Both the position numbers and the translations under genes were made by a program. The notes under the pieces were generated by a model. It worked only from the letters and a program-made list of their open reading frames with translations. It was not told the DNA's origin and ran no database searches. From Fidelibacterota bacterium (GTDB lineage Bacteria; Fidelibacterota; Marinisomatia; SCGC-AAA003-L08; TS1B11): 64,000 nt of DNA. Positions 17,722 through 26,559 of the stretch are shown in pieces. Numbering within the stretch: the stretch's first letter is position 1; every line of letters begins with the position of its first letter. The DNA lies in contig CP070638.1 in the NCBI GenBank assembly GCA_020354025.1, forward strand, positions 345,897-409,896, written 5' to 3'.

Positions 17722-20142
17722 ATGATCCCTAAATACCCCTTCAAAGACATCGAAACCAAATGGCAGGCCCGTTGGGAAGAGACCGGTGTCCATCAGCCCG
17801 ACTTGGGCCACCCCAAACGCAAGCTATATAGCCTAACTATGTACAGCTACCCGTCGGGGGACAAGCTGCACATTGGCCACTGGTACAACTACGGTCCGGC
17901 CGACACCTGGACCCGCTTCAAGAAGATGCAGGGCTACGACACCTTCCATCCCCAGGGATTTGACGCTTTCGGTCTGCCTGCCGAGAACTATGCCATCAAA
18001 CACGGGGTACATCCGGCCAAAAGCACCGCTGACAACGTCGCTACCATGTTGCGCCAGCTGTGCGAGATCGGCGCCATGTACGACTGGTCCAACTATGTGG
18101 ACACCAGCCACCCTGACTACTACAAGTGGACTCAGTGGATCTTCCTGAAGCTCTATGAGCAGGGCTTGGCGGTGCAGGAAGAGGCACCGGTGAACTGGTG
18201 CCCTGGCTGTCAGACAGTGCTGGCAAACGAGCAGGTTAAGGAAGGCGGCAACTGCGAGCGGTGCGGCACTACGGTTATTCAGAAGGAGCTCAAGCAGTGG
18301 TTCTTTAAGATCACCCGCTATGCTGAGGAATTACTTGAAGACCTGGACCGAATCGACTGGCCCGAGCGGACAAAGACCATGCAGCGCAACTGGATCGGAC
18401 GCTCTGAGGGGGCTGACATCGTCTTCAAGGTCGCCGGCGTGCCGGATAAGGAGATTAGCGTATTTACGACCCGCCCGGATACGGTATTCGGGGCTACTTA
18501 TATGGTTCTGGCACCGGAGCATCCACTGGTCAACGAAATCACCACCGATTACCGCTGCCAGGAGGTGGAGACCTACCAGGCCCGTGCCCGGGCTATGACC
18601 GAGCTGGAACGCATCGCCATGGGGCAGGAGAAAACTGGTGTGTTTACCGGTGCCTATGCCGTCAATCCTTTCACTCGGGAAGACATCCCCATCTGGATCG
18701 CCGACTACGTGCTGATCAGCTACGGCTCCGGGGCCATAATGGCTGTGCCTGGCAGTGATGAGCGGGACTTCGAATTCGCCGTCAAATATGGCCTTAAGAT
18801 CGTAGAGGTGGTTTCGCCCGATGGACAAACACATGGTATCGACCAGTGCTATGCCGGAGAGGGAATTGCCCTTAATTCCGGCAAATTCACGGGTATGCCG
18901 ACAAATCAGGTCTTTGAAGGAGTGGTACACCGACTTGAAAGGATGAGGCAGGGGGGAGGTACAATCCAGTATCGCCTACGGGATTGGCTTATCAGTCGAC
19001 AGCGCTACTGGGGCGCGCCTATACCCGTCATTCACTGTGATAATTGCGGGGTGGTACCTGTGCCCTATGAAGACCTGCCAGTACTGCTGCCGGAGGATAT
19101 TGACCTGGCGGCGGCTCAAGGCCAGGACGTATCACCGCTGGCTACGGTGGATAGTTTCGTCCAGGTCGCTTGTCCCGATTGCGGCGGTGAGGCGGCGCGG
19201 GATACCGATACCATGGACACCTTCGTGGACTCGTCCTGGTACTTCCTGCGGTATGTTGATGCGGGCTATACGGAAGGCCCCTTTAATCCTGAACGGGTGC
19301 GGGACTGGCTGCCAGTGGATATGTACATCGGCGGGGCGGAGCACGCCACTATGCATCTGCTCTACGCCCGCTTTATTGTCAAGGCCTTGCGGGACGCCGG
19401 CCTGCTCCACTTCGATGAGCCCTTCCTGAGCCTGAGGCACCAGGGAATCATCACCAATCAAGGGGCCAAGATGTCCAAACGCATGGGGAATGTAGTATCC
19501 CCGGACGATTTCATCTCGAAGTACGGCTCCGACGTTTTCCGGTCATACCTCATGTTCATGGGACCATACCACGAAGGCGGTGACTGGAACGATAGTGGTA
19601 TCACGGGCTTGGCCCGCTTCCAGGAGCGGGTATGGAAACTGATACAGCTGCCGGAAAGAGCAGAGTCCGAATCTGGCTCCGATCTACTCAGACTGCTCCA
19701 CATGACAATCCGGGAGGTTACCAACGACTTGGAGGCGCTGCGCTTCAATACCGCCATCAGCCGTCTGATGGAGTTTGCTAACGCCCTTTCCGGGAGCGAG
19801 TGTATAGATCGCCAGCTGCGCGACTGTTTTATCCAACTGGTTGCTCCATTCATGCCTCATCTGGCGGAGGAGCTGTGGGAATTATCAGGCCATGGCGAAA
19901 GCGTGTTTTCCTCTAAATGGCCGGAATACGCCCCAGAGCTTTGTCAGGCAGAGACGATTACCCTTGGCGTGACCGTCAATGGTAAGCGGCGGGGCGAGGT
20001 AACGGTTGACAAGAATGCCGACGAAGACACTGTTCTGGCGGCTTCCAGGAATGTAGAGAGCGTTCAGCGGCACTTGGCGGGAAAGGAGATCGTCCGGGAG
20101 ATTGTGGTTCCGGGTAGAGTGGTGAATTTCGTGGTGCAGTAA
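17722..20142 (+). CDS. leuS: Leucine--tRNA ligase
   Basis: An 806-residue class Ia aminoacyl-tRNA synthetase that charges tRNA-Leu in the cytoplasm. The HIGH motif is LHIGHWYNYGP near residue 49, and the catalytic KMSKS is AKMSKRMGN near residue 583 (KMSKR variant). A CP1 editing domain with FTTRPDTVFGATYMVLAPEHPL and YGSGAIMAVPGSDERDFEFA is present, as is a zinc-like CPGC...CERCG insertion and the C-terminal tRNA-binding domain (ITLGVTVNGKRRGEV). Length is normal for a bacterial LeuRS. The ATG at 17722 follows GAGGTGG at about 9 nt. I looked for a T-box in the 139-nt leader and saw none. Confidence 0.98.
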   Translation: MIPKYPFKDIETKWQARWEETGVHQPDLGHPKRKLYSLTMYSYPSGDKLHIGHWYNYGPADTWTRFKKMQGYDTFHPQGFDAFGLPAENYAIKHGVHPAKSTADNVATMLRQLCEIGAMYDWSNYVDTSHPDYYKWTQWIFLKLYEQGLAVQEEAPVNWCPGCQTVLANEQVKEGGNCERCGTTVIQKELKQWFFKITRYAEELLEDLDRIDWPERTKTMQRNWIGRSEGADIVFKVAGVPDKEISVFTTRPDTVFGATYMVLAPEHPLVNEITTDYRCQEVETYQARARAMTELERIAMGQEKTGVFTGAYAVNPFTREDIPIWIADYVLISYGSGAIMAVPGSDERDFEFAVKYGLKIVEVVSPDGQTHGIDQCYAGEGIALNSGKFTGMPTNQVFEGVVHRLERMRQGGGTIQYRLRDWLISRQRYWGAPIPVIHCDNCGVVPVPYEDLPVLLPEDIDLAAAQGQDVSPLATVDSFVQVACPDCGGEAARDTDTMDTFVDSSWYFLRYVDAGYTEGPFNPERVRDWLPVDMYIGGAEHATMHLLYARFIVKALRDAGLLHFDEPFLSLRHQGIITNQGAKMSKRMGNVVSPDDFISKYGSDVFRSYLMFMGPYHEGGDWNDSGITGLARFQERVWKLIQLPERAESESGSDLLRLLHMTIREVTNDLEALRFNTAISRLMEFANALSGSECIDRQLRDCFIQLVAPFMPHLAEELWELSGHGESVFSSKWPEYAPELCQAETITLGVTVNGKRRGEVTVDKNADEDTVLAASRNVESVQRHLAGKEIVREIVVPGRVVNFVVQ

Positions 20143-20269
20143 TCGCTGGTATTACTTTTTTTACTGCTAGTTCCGAGTTTCTATTTTCAAGTTAATGAAA
20201 CGCCTCCATGCTAACAGCAGGGCGGAGGATGTTGGTGAGATGTGAAATTGTATCACGTTGATAATTATA

Positions 20270-20285
20270 CATAATATATATTATG
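20270..20285. promoter_or_regulatory. 16-bp perfect AT palindrome
   Basis: CATAATATATATTATG is its own reverse complement. It lies in the 188-nt gap between convergent leuS and the aldo/keto reductase gene, downstream of both, and is followed by a run of AT-rich sequence. It could be part of a bidirectional termination region or a binding site; nothing in the sequence decides. Palindromes of this kind also arise by chance in AT-rich DNA. Confidence 0.3.
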
Positions 20286-20330
20286 CGCAATTATGCTTAT
20301 TCCATGTTTTTGTCTTCTCCCCATAATATC

Positions 20331-21266
20331 TTAAGAAATTGCCTGCAGATCTTCACTTAACTCACTCAGGTTCCCCATGGCAACAGCCATAGTATTGATA
20401 TAGCTATGGTTCAGTATCCATTTAAGGGCTGACCTGTATGATGGCTGATCCTCACCCTTAAAAGCATATGGGCCGCCCGAGCAGGTTTTCATTGCTACTA
20501 TTCCAATATTATTCTGTTCCGCCTTTTCCAATTCCTTTTCTAACGCTGGTTGATCCCATTCACGATAATTGTCACTTAGCATATGCATATACGAACCCTT
20601 GTGATTATATGGGACCATAACAACGTCATATGATTTACTTTTATTGGCTGCTTTGAGAAGTTCTACCTGATTCGAATGAGTCGAAAAGCCACAAGCTCTT
20701 ATCTGTCCCTTTTCCTTGGCATCGCGGAAAAAGTCTACTACGGCATCATGGTTAATCATGTCAACTGAGTCCGCTTCATGAAACAGTAGCACGTCAATGT
20801 AGTCGGTCTGAAGGGCTTTAAGGCTTTCAGCGAGCAAGGATTGGGTCAGGTTTGTTATTCTATCATAAACCTCGGTTGAATCGAGGTTTTTGCCTATTCC
20901 CTGGAGTTTAATCTTTATTTTAGATTGAACGATTACCTCTTCACGTATTCCCTTAATCACCTTCCCAACCATCACTTCATTCTGGCCGTTAAAATAGGAT
21001 CGACCGGTATCGATGAAGTTTATCCCGGCTTTGAGTGCATTACGAAGCAGCATCGGCTCCATTGTCCGGGAGGCGCCGAACCCAACAGGTGTTACTCTGA
21101 TTCCAGTCCTACCGAGCTGGCGGTATTCAGGGACAGCCTGCTTGTCTTGAGCAGGTTCAGATAGTCTGAACCGTTCCCCTCGGAAAAGACCGAACGTAAG
21201 TAGTCCCGCCGAGGCCTTGCTTAGAAAGCCTCTCCGGGAAATCTGTTTATCTTTATGCTCATCCAT
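20331..21266 (-). CDS. Aldo/keto reductase with Tat signal
   Basis: A 311-residue protein. The N-terminus, KQISRRGFLSKASAGLLTFGLF, is a twin-arginine signal, so the enzyme should be exported folded, presumably with NADPH or a cofactor already bound, unless the signal is vestigial. The body is an aldo/keto reductase: LGRTGIRVTPVGFGAS, INFIDTGRSYFNGQNE (catalytic Asp and Tyr), VIVQSKIKIKL (Lys) and DYIDVLLFHEAD (His). The usual C-terminal ferredoxin-like Cys motif of some Tat AKRs is absent. Stop to cutA is upstream by 18 nt, so cutA and this gene probably form one minus-strand unit. Substrate unknown. Confidence 0.88.
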   Translation of the reverse strand: MDEHKDKQISRRGFLSKASAGLLTFGLFRGERFRLSEPAQDKQAVPEYRQLGRTGIRVTPVGFGASRTMEPMLLRNALKAGINFIDTGRSYFNGQNEVMVGKVIKGIREEVIVQSKIKIKLQGIGKNLDSTEVYDRITNLTQSLLAESLKALQTDYIDVLLFHEADSVDMINHDAVVDFFRDAKEKGQIRACGFSTHSNQVELLKAANKSKSYDVVMVPYNHKGSYMHMLSDNYREWDQPALEKELEKAEQNNIGIVAMKTCSGGPYAFKGEDQPSYRSALKWILNHSYINTMAVAMGNLSELSEDLQAIS

Positions 21267-21284
21267 ATTATGCTTTCATGTTGA

Positions 21285-21617
21285 TTATCCTAGAAGAGAT
21301 TCCCGAATCCACTCCATGTACGGCTCGTGTAGCACCTCTCCGTCAAGCTCCACAATCTCCGGCACTTCGTAGCTGTGATGCTCTTCAAGTAATGCTTGAA
21401 CTTCCGGTCCTTTTTCCTGAATTGTCTTAATAATTAGCAGGATTTCACTGTCCAGCTGTACTGCTTTGTCCCAATGGAATACCGAGGTGATGTTTGGGAT
21501 CAGGTTCACACAGGCGGCGGCTCGGCTTTCAACCAGGAGCCGGGCTAGATCCTGGGCTTGGAGCAGATCGTCGTGGGTAGATAGGATGATTCTGATGATG
21601 CTGTTGTTCGGTTTCAT
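21285..21617 (-). CDS. cutA: CutA1-family protein
   Basis: A 110-residue protein, normal for the trimeric, PII-like CutA1 fold. Characteristic blocks are IILSTHDDLLQAQDLARLLVESRAAACVNLIP, ITSVFHWDKAVQLDSEILLIIKT, HSYEVPEIVELDG and the final YMEWIRESL. CutA is linked to divalent-metal (copper) tolerance in Escherichia coli, although its molecular role is unsettled. Start is ATG at 21617; no strong SD is visible. It leads the two-gene unit with the aldo/keto reductase and is divergent from the TRAP binding-protein gene. Confidence 0.93.
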   Translation of the reverse strand: MKPNNSIIRIILSTHDDLLQAQDLARLLVESRAAACVNLIPNITSVFHWDKAVQLDSEILLIIKTIQEKGPEVQALLEEHHSYEVPEIVELDGEVLHEPYMEWIRESLLG

Positions 21618-21766
21618 GGGCTCAATGTAGCCGCAACTGGGCGTTAAGGCAAAAAAAATCGAAACGGGAGTGCAAATTTACTCGTATGCTTTAATTATTG
21701 AGTGTACCTTCTCCCCCACTTTGCAATTAATAATAAGAATACAACCAATATGCCCATAGTATCAAT

Positions 21767-22795
21767 ATGAATACTTCGTCATACAGCTATTTCCGCTTTT
21801 TCCTGCTCGTAGCAGCACTTTTAACATTATCACTCGCACCGCCCCCCAAGCCCATTATTATAAAGCTGGCGACACTGGCACCTGTTGGATCACCCTGGTA
21901 TGATGTGCTCATGGATGTTGTTCAGGATTGGCAGGAAGTCACCGATAATCGGGTGCAGGTAAAAATGTACCCTGGCGGTGTTGCTGGTGATGAAAGTGAT
22001 CTTATTACAAAAATGAGACTTGATCACATCCAGGCAGCTGCTATGACAGCCACGGGAATTAGTGATGTGGACAAGGGTATCTGGGGACTTTCCCTGCCCC
22101 TTATGTTGCAGGATTATAATCAGCTGGACTGGCTCCGAGCCCAGATTGAAAAAGAGCTCACTGGACGGCTAGAGAAGGCCGGATTTATGGTACTTGCCTG
22201 GGCAGATGTGGGTTGGGTTTACTGGTTCAGTCGACAGCCCATTTATGCCCCTGAGGACTTGCAGAAGCAGCGCATATTCACTTGGTCCAGCGGTCCCAAC
22301 GTCGAGGGATTGTGGAAGTCGGGTGGATTCCATTCGGTGAGCATCGCCGCTACTGACGTACTGCCGGCTCTGCAAACCGGCCTGATCGATGCGTTGGGCA
22401 CTACTCCATTGGTAGCCGCTACCTCTCAATGGTTTGGGATTGCCAAGTATATGAATCCTGTTAAATGGTCCGTCATGACGGGGGGAATAATCATCACCAA
22501 GCAGGCCTGGGAGCGGATACCTGCTGAATTGCGTCCTAAACTAAGGGCTACTTTCCAGCGTCACCAGGACCGGATTAAAAACGAAATCCGGTACATGGAC
22601 GATGAGGCCATTCGGGTAATGAAAGAATATGGTCTCCAGGTGGTGGATCTTTCACCCGAAGAACGGGAAAACTGGCGCAATTGGCTGGAACCCCACTTGC
22701 CCAAGCTGCGGGGTCTGCTTACCGATACCACCATGTTTGACTGGGTGATGGAACTTCGTAACGAATTACCACCACCGACGGAGTCAACTCCATGA
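21767..22795 (+). CDS. TRAP transporter solute-binding protein, DctP family
   Basis: A 342-residue exported protein. Residues 1 to 25 (FRFFLLVAALLTLSLAPP) form a signal peptide. The mature start IIIKLATLAPVGSPWYDVLMDV, then VKMYPGGVAGDESDLITKMRLDHIQAAAMTATGI, and LQTGLIDALGTTPLVAATSQWFGIAKYMN are DctP/TAXI-like TRAP binding-protein segments. Such proteins deliver organic acids (or other ligands) to a DctQM permease. No DctQ or DctM gene is near: the next gene is convergent. It may serve a distant permease or act as a sensor subunit. The proline-rich tail (ELPPPTESTP) is a minor oddity. Confidence 0.9.
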   Translation: MNTSSYSYFRFFLLVAALLTLSLAPPPKPIIIKLATLAPVGSPWYDVLMDVVQDWQEVTDNRVQVKMYPGGVAGDESDLITKMRLDHIQAAAMTATGISDVDKGIWGLSLPLMLQDYNQLDWLRAQIEKELTGRLEKAGFMVLAWADVGWVYWFSRQPIYAPEDLQKQRIFTWSSGPNVEGLWKSGGFHSVSIAATDVLPALQTGLIDALGTTPLVAATSQWFGIAKYMNPVKWSVMTGGIIITKQAWERIPAELRPKLRATFQRHQDRIKNEIRYMDDEAIRVMKEYGLQVVDLSPEERENWRNWLEPHLPKLRGLLTDTTMFDWVMELRNELPPPTESTP

Positions 22796-22843
22796 GCCTT
22801 TAGAGTACTGACAGGTAAAATAATCTCCGCAGTATAGTCAACA

Positions 22844-24436
22844 TTACTCTTCCAGGATTTCCTCTGCCTTCTCGCGATAGGCATCCATCACATATGGAAT
22901 ACCTGTAACCATTTCAGCATCTTTGGTCAGCGCCATAAGGTCATTACGGGTGAGTGTTGAAAGCCTGAAATTCCTACTGCCGGCCATCAATTGCTGTAGA
23001 CCCACTTTGATCTTCTGCGCGAAGGAATAGATGCCCATTGCACCAAGGGGTATGTTTTCTATCTCCTCACCGTATCTCTCCTTTAGTTCCTCATAGCAGA
23101 TGAAGATCTCTTGTAAGTGGGATCCATATCTTGAAACTGAGTTGGGTAAGTTGTCCTCATCCAGCCACGTACCGATGTTTTTCCCCACCATGCCTGGGAT
23201 CATCAAGACCCTACCCATGCATACTGCCTTGAAATATGGGCTGCCTATAGCCATGGCCTTAAATATACCATCCTCAGCGGAGAAGCCGCCGGCCATAGCA
23301 AGGTCTGGAACCCTTATGCCCCTTTGCGTGAGCTTTTCACAAAACTGGTGGGCAAGGGACTGAAGGTAGAGAGTTGGAATTCCCCACTCGTTCATCATTG
23401 GCCAGGGGCTCATTCCGGTACCTCCGGGAGCGCCATCTATAGTGATAAGGTCAAGGTTCGCTTCGGCACCATAACGTAGTGCCATGGCCAGTTCTACCGC
23501 GGAATATGCCCCGGTCTTAAGAGTGATTCTCTTAAATCCAAGGCTGCGAAGGCGGTCTATCTCCTTAAAGAACGAATCCCTGTCCACAAAACCCAACCGG
23601 GAATGACGCTCAAACGATTGAATTTCCCACTCCTGATATGCCCGCTGGACTTCAGGGATTGCTGGGTCGGGTAGAACAACATAGCCCCTATTCTTAAGCT
23701 CAAGCGCTCTATCTATCTGCTTTACTTTTATTTCACCACCGATACATTTGGCGCCCTGCCCCCATTTGAGCTCTATTGTGTCCAGATGATGCTTATCCAG
23801 CACGTACTCCGCTACGCCGAATCTCGTATCCTCAACGTTTAACTGAACAAGTATCTCACCATAATTGTCATAGAATCGCCTATAAACCTCTATTCGGCGA
23901 TCCATTTCCGCAGATTTCTTAACCTTGCCATTTTTATTCAGTTCAAGGTCGGGATCAATACCGCAAACATTTTCGCCGCAAACGAGCGTTATTCCTGAAA
24001 TAGCTGCTCCGATTGCGAAATGCTCCCAATTTTTCCGGGCTATCTCGGTTGAACCAAGGGCACCTGTAAAAATAGGCAGGTGCATTTTAACCTTCCTATT
24101 CCATCCATATTCCGTTTCAGTATCGACTATCGGGAAAATTGCAGTATCTGGATTAGGCTCAATCCCTTCCGGCAGACCTTTGGCTCCAACGGCATAGCCT
24201 TGAATATTCAGATGGGAATAATCAACGGGGTAATTTTTATCAGCACCGGATGTTATGTTCCCATAGCGTCGGGGATAAAGCACCTCACGGCCTCGGAATG
24301 CTGCCAACCATGCTTCACAACTACCTCTACAGCCATCAACGCATACCGAACATATCCCGGACATCGGGACAACATTCCTGGAACGGTTGGCTGATGCTGT
24401 TGCTTCGTTGGCATTTGGACGTCTAAGATTAGCCAT
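22844..24436 (-). CDS. FMN-binding glutamate-synthase-family protein
   Basis: A 530-residue stand-alone version of the GltB FMN/2-oxoglutarate domain, lacking the glutamine amidotransferase domain. The barrel core is seen in LPIFTGALGSTEIARKNW, IELKWGQGAKCIGGEIK, LKTGAYSAVELAMALRYGAEANLDLITIDGAPGGTGMSPWPMMNEWG and DLAMAGGFSAEDGIFKAMAIGSPYFKAVCMGR. An N-terminal cysteine cluster, ICSVCVDGCRGSCEAW (Cys29, 32, 36, 40), precedes it and may bind a cluster. Such proteins are found beside ferredoxin or GltA-like subunits in archaea and anaerobes, but no partner is next to it here. The reaction is probably ammonia- or partner-dependent glutamate formation, unproved. Convergent with the TRAP gene. Confidence 0.87.
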   Translation of the reverse strand: MANLRRPNANEATASANRSRNVVPMSGICSVCVDGCRGSCEAWLAAFRGREVLYPRRYGNITSGADKNYPVDYSHLNIQGYAVGAKGLPEGIEPNPDTAIFPIVDTETEYGWNRKVKMHLPIFTGALGSTEIARKNWEHFAIGAAISGITLVCGENVCGIDPDLELNKNGKVKKSAEMDRRIEVYRRFYDNYGEILVQLNVEDTRFGVAEYVLDKHHLDTIELKWGQGAKCIGGEIKVKQIDRALELKNRGYVVLPDPAIPEVQRAYQEWEIQSFERHSRLGFVDRDSFFKEIDRLRSLGFKRITLKTGAYSAVELAMALRYGAEANLDLITIDGAPGGTGMSPWPMMNEWGIPTLYLQSLAHQFCEKLTQRGIRVPDLAMAGGFSAEDGIFKAMAIGSPYFKAVCMGRVLMIPGMVGKNIGTWLDEDNLPNSVSRYGSHLQEIFICYEELKERYGEEIENIPLGAMGIYSFAQKIKVGLQQLMAGSRNFRLSTLTRNDLMALTKDAEMVTGIPYVMDAYREKAEEILEE

Positions 24437-24706
24437 CTCTTACTCCTCTCATTATGTTATCGTTTCAAACAGATAAATATTAATCTTCACTGGTATCAGC
24501 CAAATTGGACATTATTCAAACCTGCAGCACATGGTTCCCATGCGCAGCTGCATTATGGTATGACGAGGAAAGGATGACGCCCACCTTCCCTTGTCGGGAC
24601 AACAATATTCCCCTTATGGATTTCTCCGGGAGAACCCGAAGATTCACTCTATACTAGAGCATAGGGTAGAAGATATTGATAAGTGGCTTTTCGAGCCCTT
24701 TGGACG
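24437..24706. other. Intergenic region holding an open frame interrupted by TGA
   Basis: On the plus strand an ATG at 24531 opens MVPMRSCIMV, meets TGA at 24561, and continues open for 53 codons to TGA at 24723-24725, inside the tRNA-Pro locus. The part after TGA looks protein-like (SPYGFLRENPKIHSILE, EDIDKWLFEPFG). It has no SD. It may be a decayed remnant, chance, or (since tRNA-Sec is encoded in this window) a selenocysteine frame; I rate the last as unlikely. The left end carries the promoter of the minus-strand glutamate-synthase-like gene. Confidence 0.3.
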
Positions 24707-24780
<74 letters not shown>

Positions 24781-24828
24781 TGTCTCTATTAATTTACATT
24801 AGCAGAAGCAGCCGCACAACTGCCGTGA

Positions 24829-25206
24829 TCACTTCTGCCTGTTAATAAGCTCGATCAGGTCGTTAAGCGATTCCTGAACGTCCCTCAACGCCTTGCGGGC
24901 TAGCTCCTTTTCCCTGATTAAGCTGGCGGGAGATACAGACCTGCCGATGTACTGGCTGTTGGACTGGTCATTTCTGAAATATTGTCGGGCTCCTTCGATA
25001 GTAAATCGTTCATTGTAAAGAAGCCGCTTTATTTCCAGGATAGTGTTGATATTATCCTCGGTGTACACCCGGTTACCGGCGCGATTTTTACCCGGCGACA
25101 GGTTGGGAAATTCCGTTTCCCAATAGCGCAAGACATACGGCTTCAGGCCAGTGATTTCACTTACCTCGCCGATGGAGTAGTACAGTTTTTTTACGTCTGG
25201 TGCCAG
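24829..25206 (-). CDS. MerR-family transcriptional regulator (CTG start)
   Basis: A winged-helix regulator of about 126 residues. The conserved N-terminus KKLYYSIGEVSEITGLKPYVLRYW is fully encoded upstream of the first ATG/GTG/TTG-type start (TTG at 25131), which would remove the DNA-recognition helix. Between the upstream in-frame stop and this helix there is no ATG, GTG or TTG. CTG at 25204-25206 has GAGGGA 5 nt upstream and gives a start just before the fold, so I take it. The wing (FPNLSPGKNRAGNRVY) and an effector-side coiled coil (REKELARKALRDVQESLNDLIELI) follow. It lacks obvious metal-binding cysteines. No adjacent target gene is evident apart from its own promoter. Confidence 0.85.
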   Translation of the reverse strand: MAPDVKKLYYSIGEVSEITGLKPYVLRYWETEFPNLSPGKNRAGNRVYTEDNINTILEIKRLLYNERFTIEGARQYFRNDQSNSQYIGRSVSPASLIREKELARKALRDVQESLNDLIELINRQK

Positions 25207-25230
25207 GAGTTCCCTCGATAGCTTATAATT

Positions 25231-25253
25231 TAAAGTACTACTTTAGTCTAAAG
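25231..25253. promoter_or_regulatory. Two overlapping palindromes upstream of the MerR gene
   Basis: TAAAGTA-C-TACTTTA (25231-25245) and CTTTAG-T-CTAAAG (25241-25253) are each perfect dyads with a one-base centre, overlapping by 5 nt. They lie 25 to 47 nt upstream of the MerR start. MerR proteins bind a dyad placed between -35 and -10 and often control themselves, so this is a good candidate operator. Which dyad is used, if either, cannot be told from sequence. Confidence 0.55.
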
Positions 25254-25400
25254 AGAGATTCGCCTTGATGCAAGGAGTTTTTATGTCCTTTAGATATTTC
25301 TTATTTTTACGGTGTTTGAAGTGGTGTGGAGGCTCCTGGAGTCCCCCGCTCCCGTCTTATGGGGATAGATCAGGTCATACCTGGCTGGTGTTTGTGACGG

Positions 25401-26516
25401 CTATTTCAACAGCGTCAAGGGATTCACGTATTCAAGATCAAAGGCCTCGGCAACGCCCGTATGTGTAATCTGGCGCTTATAGATATTCAGTCCTTGGAGG
25501 AGCGCCGGGTCGTCTTGCATGGCTTTTTCAGCTCCCCACCGGGCAATCTTCTCAACATATGGATAGGTGGAATTAGTGAGGGCGCGAGTGGAAGTGTTCG
25601 GAACCGCCCCCGGCATATTGGAGACGCAGTAATGGACTACTCCGTCAACTACGAAGGTTGGATCTTCGTGAGTGGTAGGCCGGCAGGTCTCCACACAGCC
25701 ACCTTGGTCTACTGCCACGTCAACGATTACCGAGCCCGGCTGCATCAACTTGATCACGCTCCGGGGAACCAGCTTAGGTGCTTTGGCCCCGACTACCAGT
25801 ACGGCACCGATCAGCAGATCGGTCCGCTGGGCTAGCTCCCGTAAGGTAACCGGATCGGAATATAGCGTGGTTACGTTCATGGGCATGATGTCGTCCAGGT
25901 AGCGCAGTCGGTTCACATCAATATCAAGTAGATAGACATTAGCTCCCATACCGGCGGCGATTTTGGCTGCATTGTATCCCACTACCCCGCCACCAAGTAT
26001 CGTCACAGTTGCTGGCTCCACTCCGGGAACGCCCCCAAGTAGCACACCCCGACCACCACGGCTCATCTCCAAAATCTTGGCTCCATCCTGGATGGCCATC
26101 CGGCCCGCTACCTCGGACATGGGTATAAGCAGGGGTAACTCGCCAGTGCTCGTCTGGACCGTCTCATAGGCAATGGCAGTGGCACCTGTATCACGGAACC
26201 GCTCGGTAAGCTCTCTGTCGGCGGCAAAGTGGAAATAGGTGAACATCACCTGGTCTTCATGCACCATGTCCAGTTCTTGCGCATATGGCTCTTTAACCTT
26301 TACTATTAATTCCGACCGACTGAATATTTCTTTAGAAGAGGCAGCGATTTTCGCTCCTACCTTCTCATAGTCTCTGTCAAAAAAGCCACATCCCACCCCG
26401 CCGTTATGTTCTAGCAGAACCGTGTGTCCCAGGTTGGCCAAGTTCTCGACGCCAAAGGGAGTTATGGCAATTCGATTCTCCTGGGCTTTGATCTCCTTAG
26501 GTACTCCAATGATCAT
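25401..26516 (-). CDS. ald: Alanine dehydrogenase
   Basis: A 371-residue NAD-dependent enzyme interconverting L-alanine and pyruvate plus ammonia. It begins MIIGVPKEIKAQENRIAITP, the family signature with pyruvate-binding Arg and Lys. The NAD loop is VTILGGGVVGYNAAKIAAGMGANV, and the C-terminal signature is VDVAVDQGGCVETCRPTTHEDPTFV followed by HYCVSNMPGAVPNTSTRALTN. Length is typical. ATG is preceded by GGGAGG. It lies 43 nt after pnp on the same strand and may be at the end of the long translation operon, or have its own promoter in the gap. Confidence 0.97.
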   Translation of the reverse strand: MIIGVPKEIKAQENRIAITPFGVENLANLGHTVLLEHNGGVGCGFFDRDYEKVGAKIAASSKEIFSRSELIVKVKEPYAQELDMVHEDQVMFTYFHFAADRELTERFRDTGATAIAYETVQTSTGELPLLIPMSEVAGRMAIQDGAKILEMSRGGRGVLLGGVPGVEPATVTILGGGVVGYNAAKIAAGMGANVYLLDIDVNRLRYLDDIMPMNVTTLYSDPVTLRELAQRTDLLIGAVLVVGAKAPKLVPRSVIKLMQPGSVIVDVAVDQGGCVETCRPTTHEDPTFVVDGVVHYCVSNMPGAVPNTSTRALTNSTYPYVEKIARWGAEKAMQDDPALLQGLNIYKRQITHTGVAEAFDLEYVNPLTLLK

Positions 26517-26559
26517 AAGTGCCTCCCTTCAGTCAGATGAAAGTCTCTGAAAAATGGGG

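Noticed and set aside
25265-25468. Small plus-strand frame between the MerR and ald genes
   Set aside because: It has an SD-like GGAG but runs into ald on the other strand and ends in low-quality sequence; no motif.
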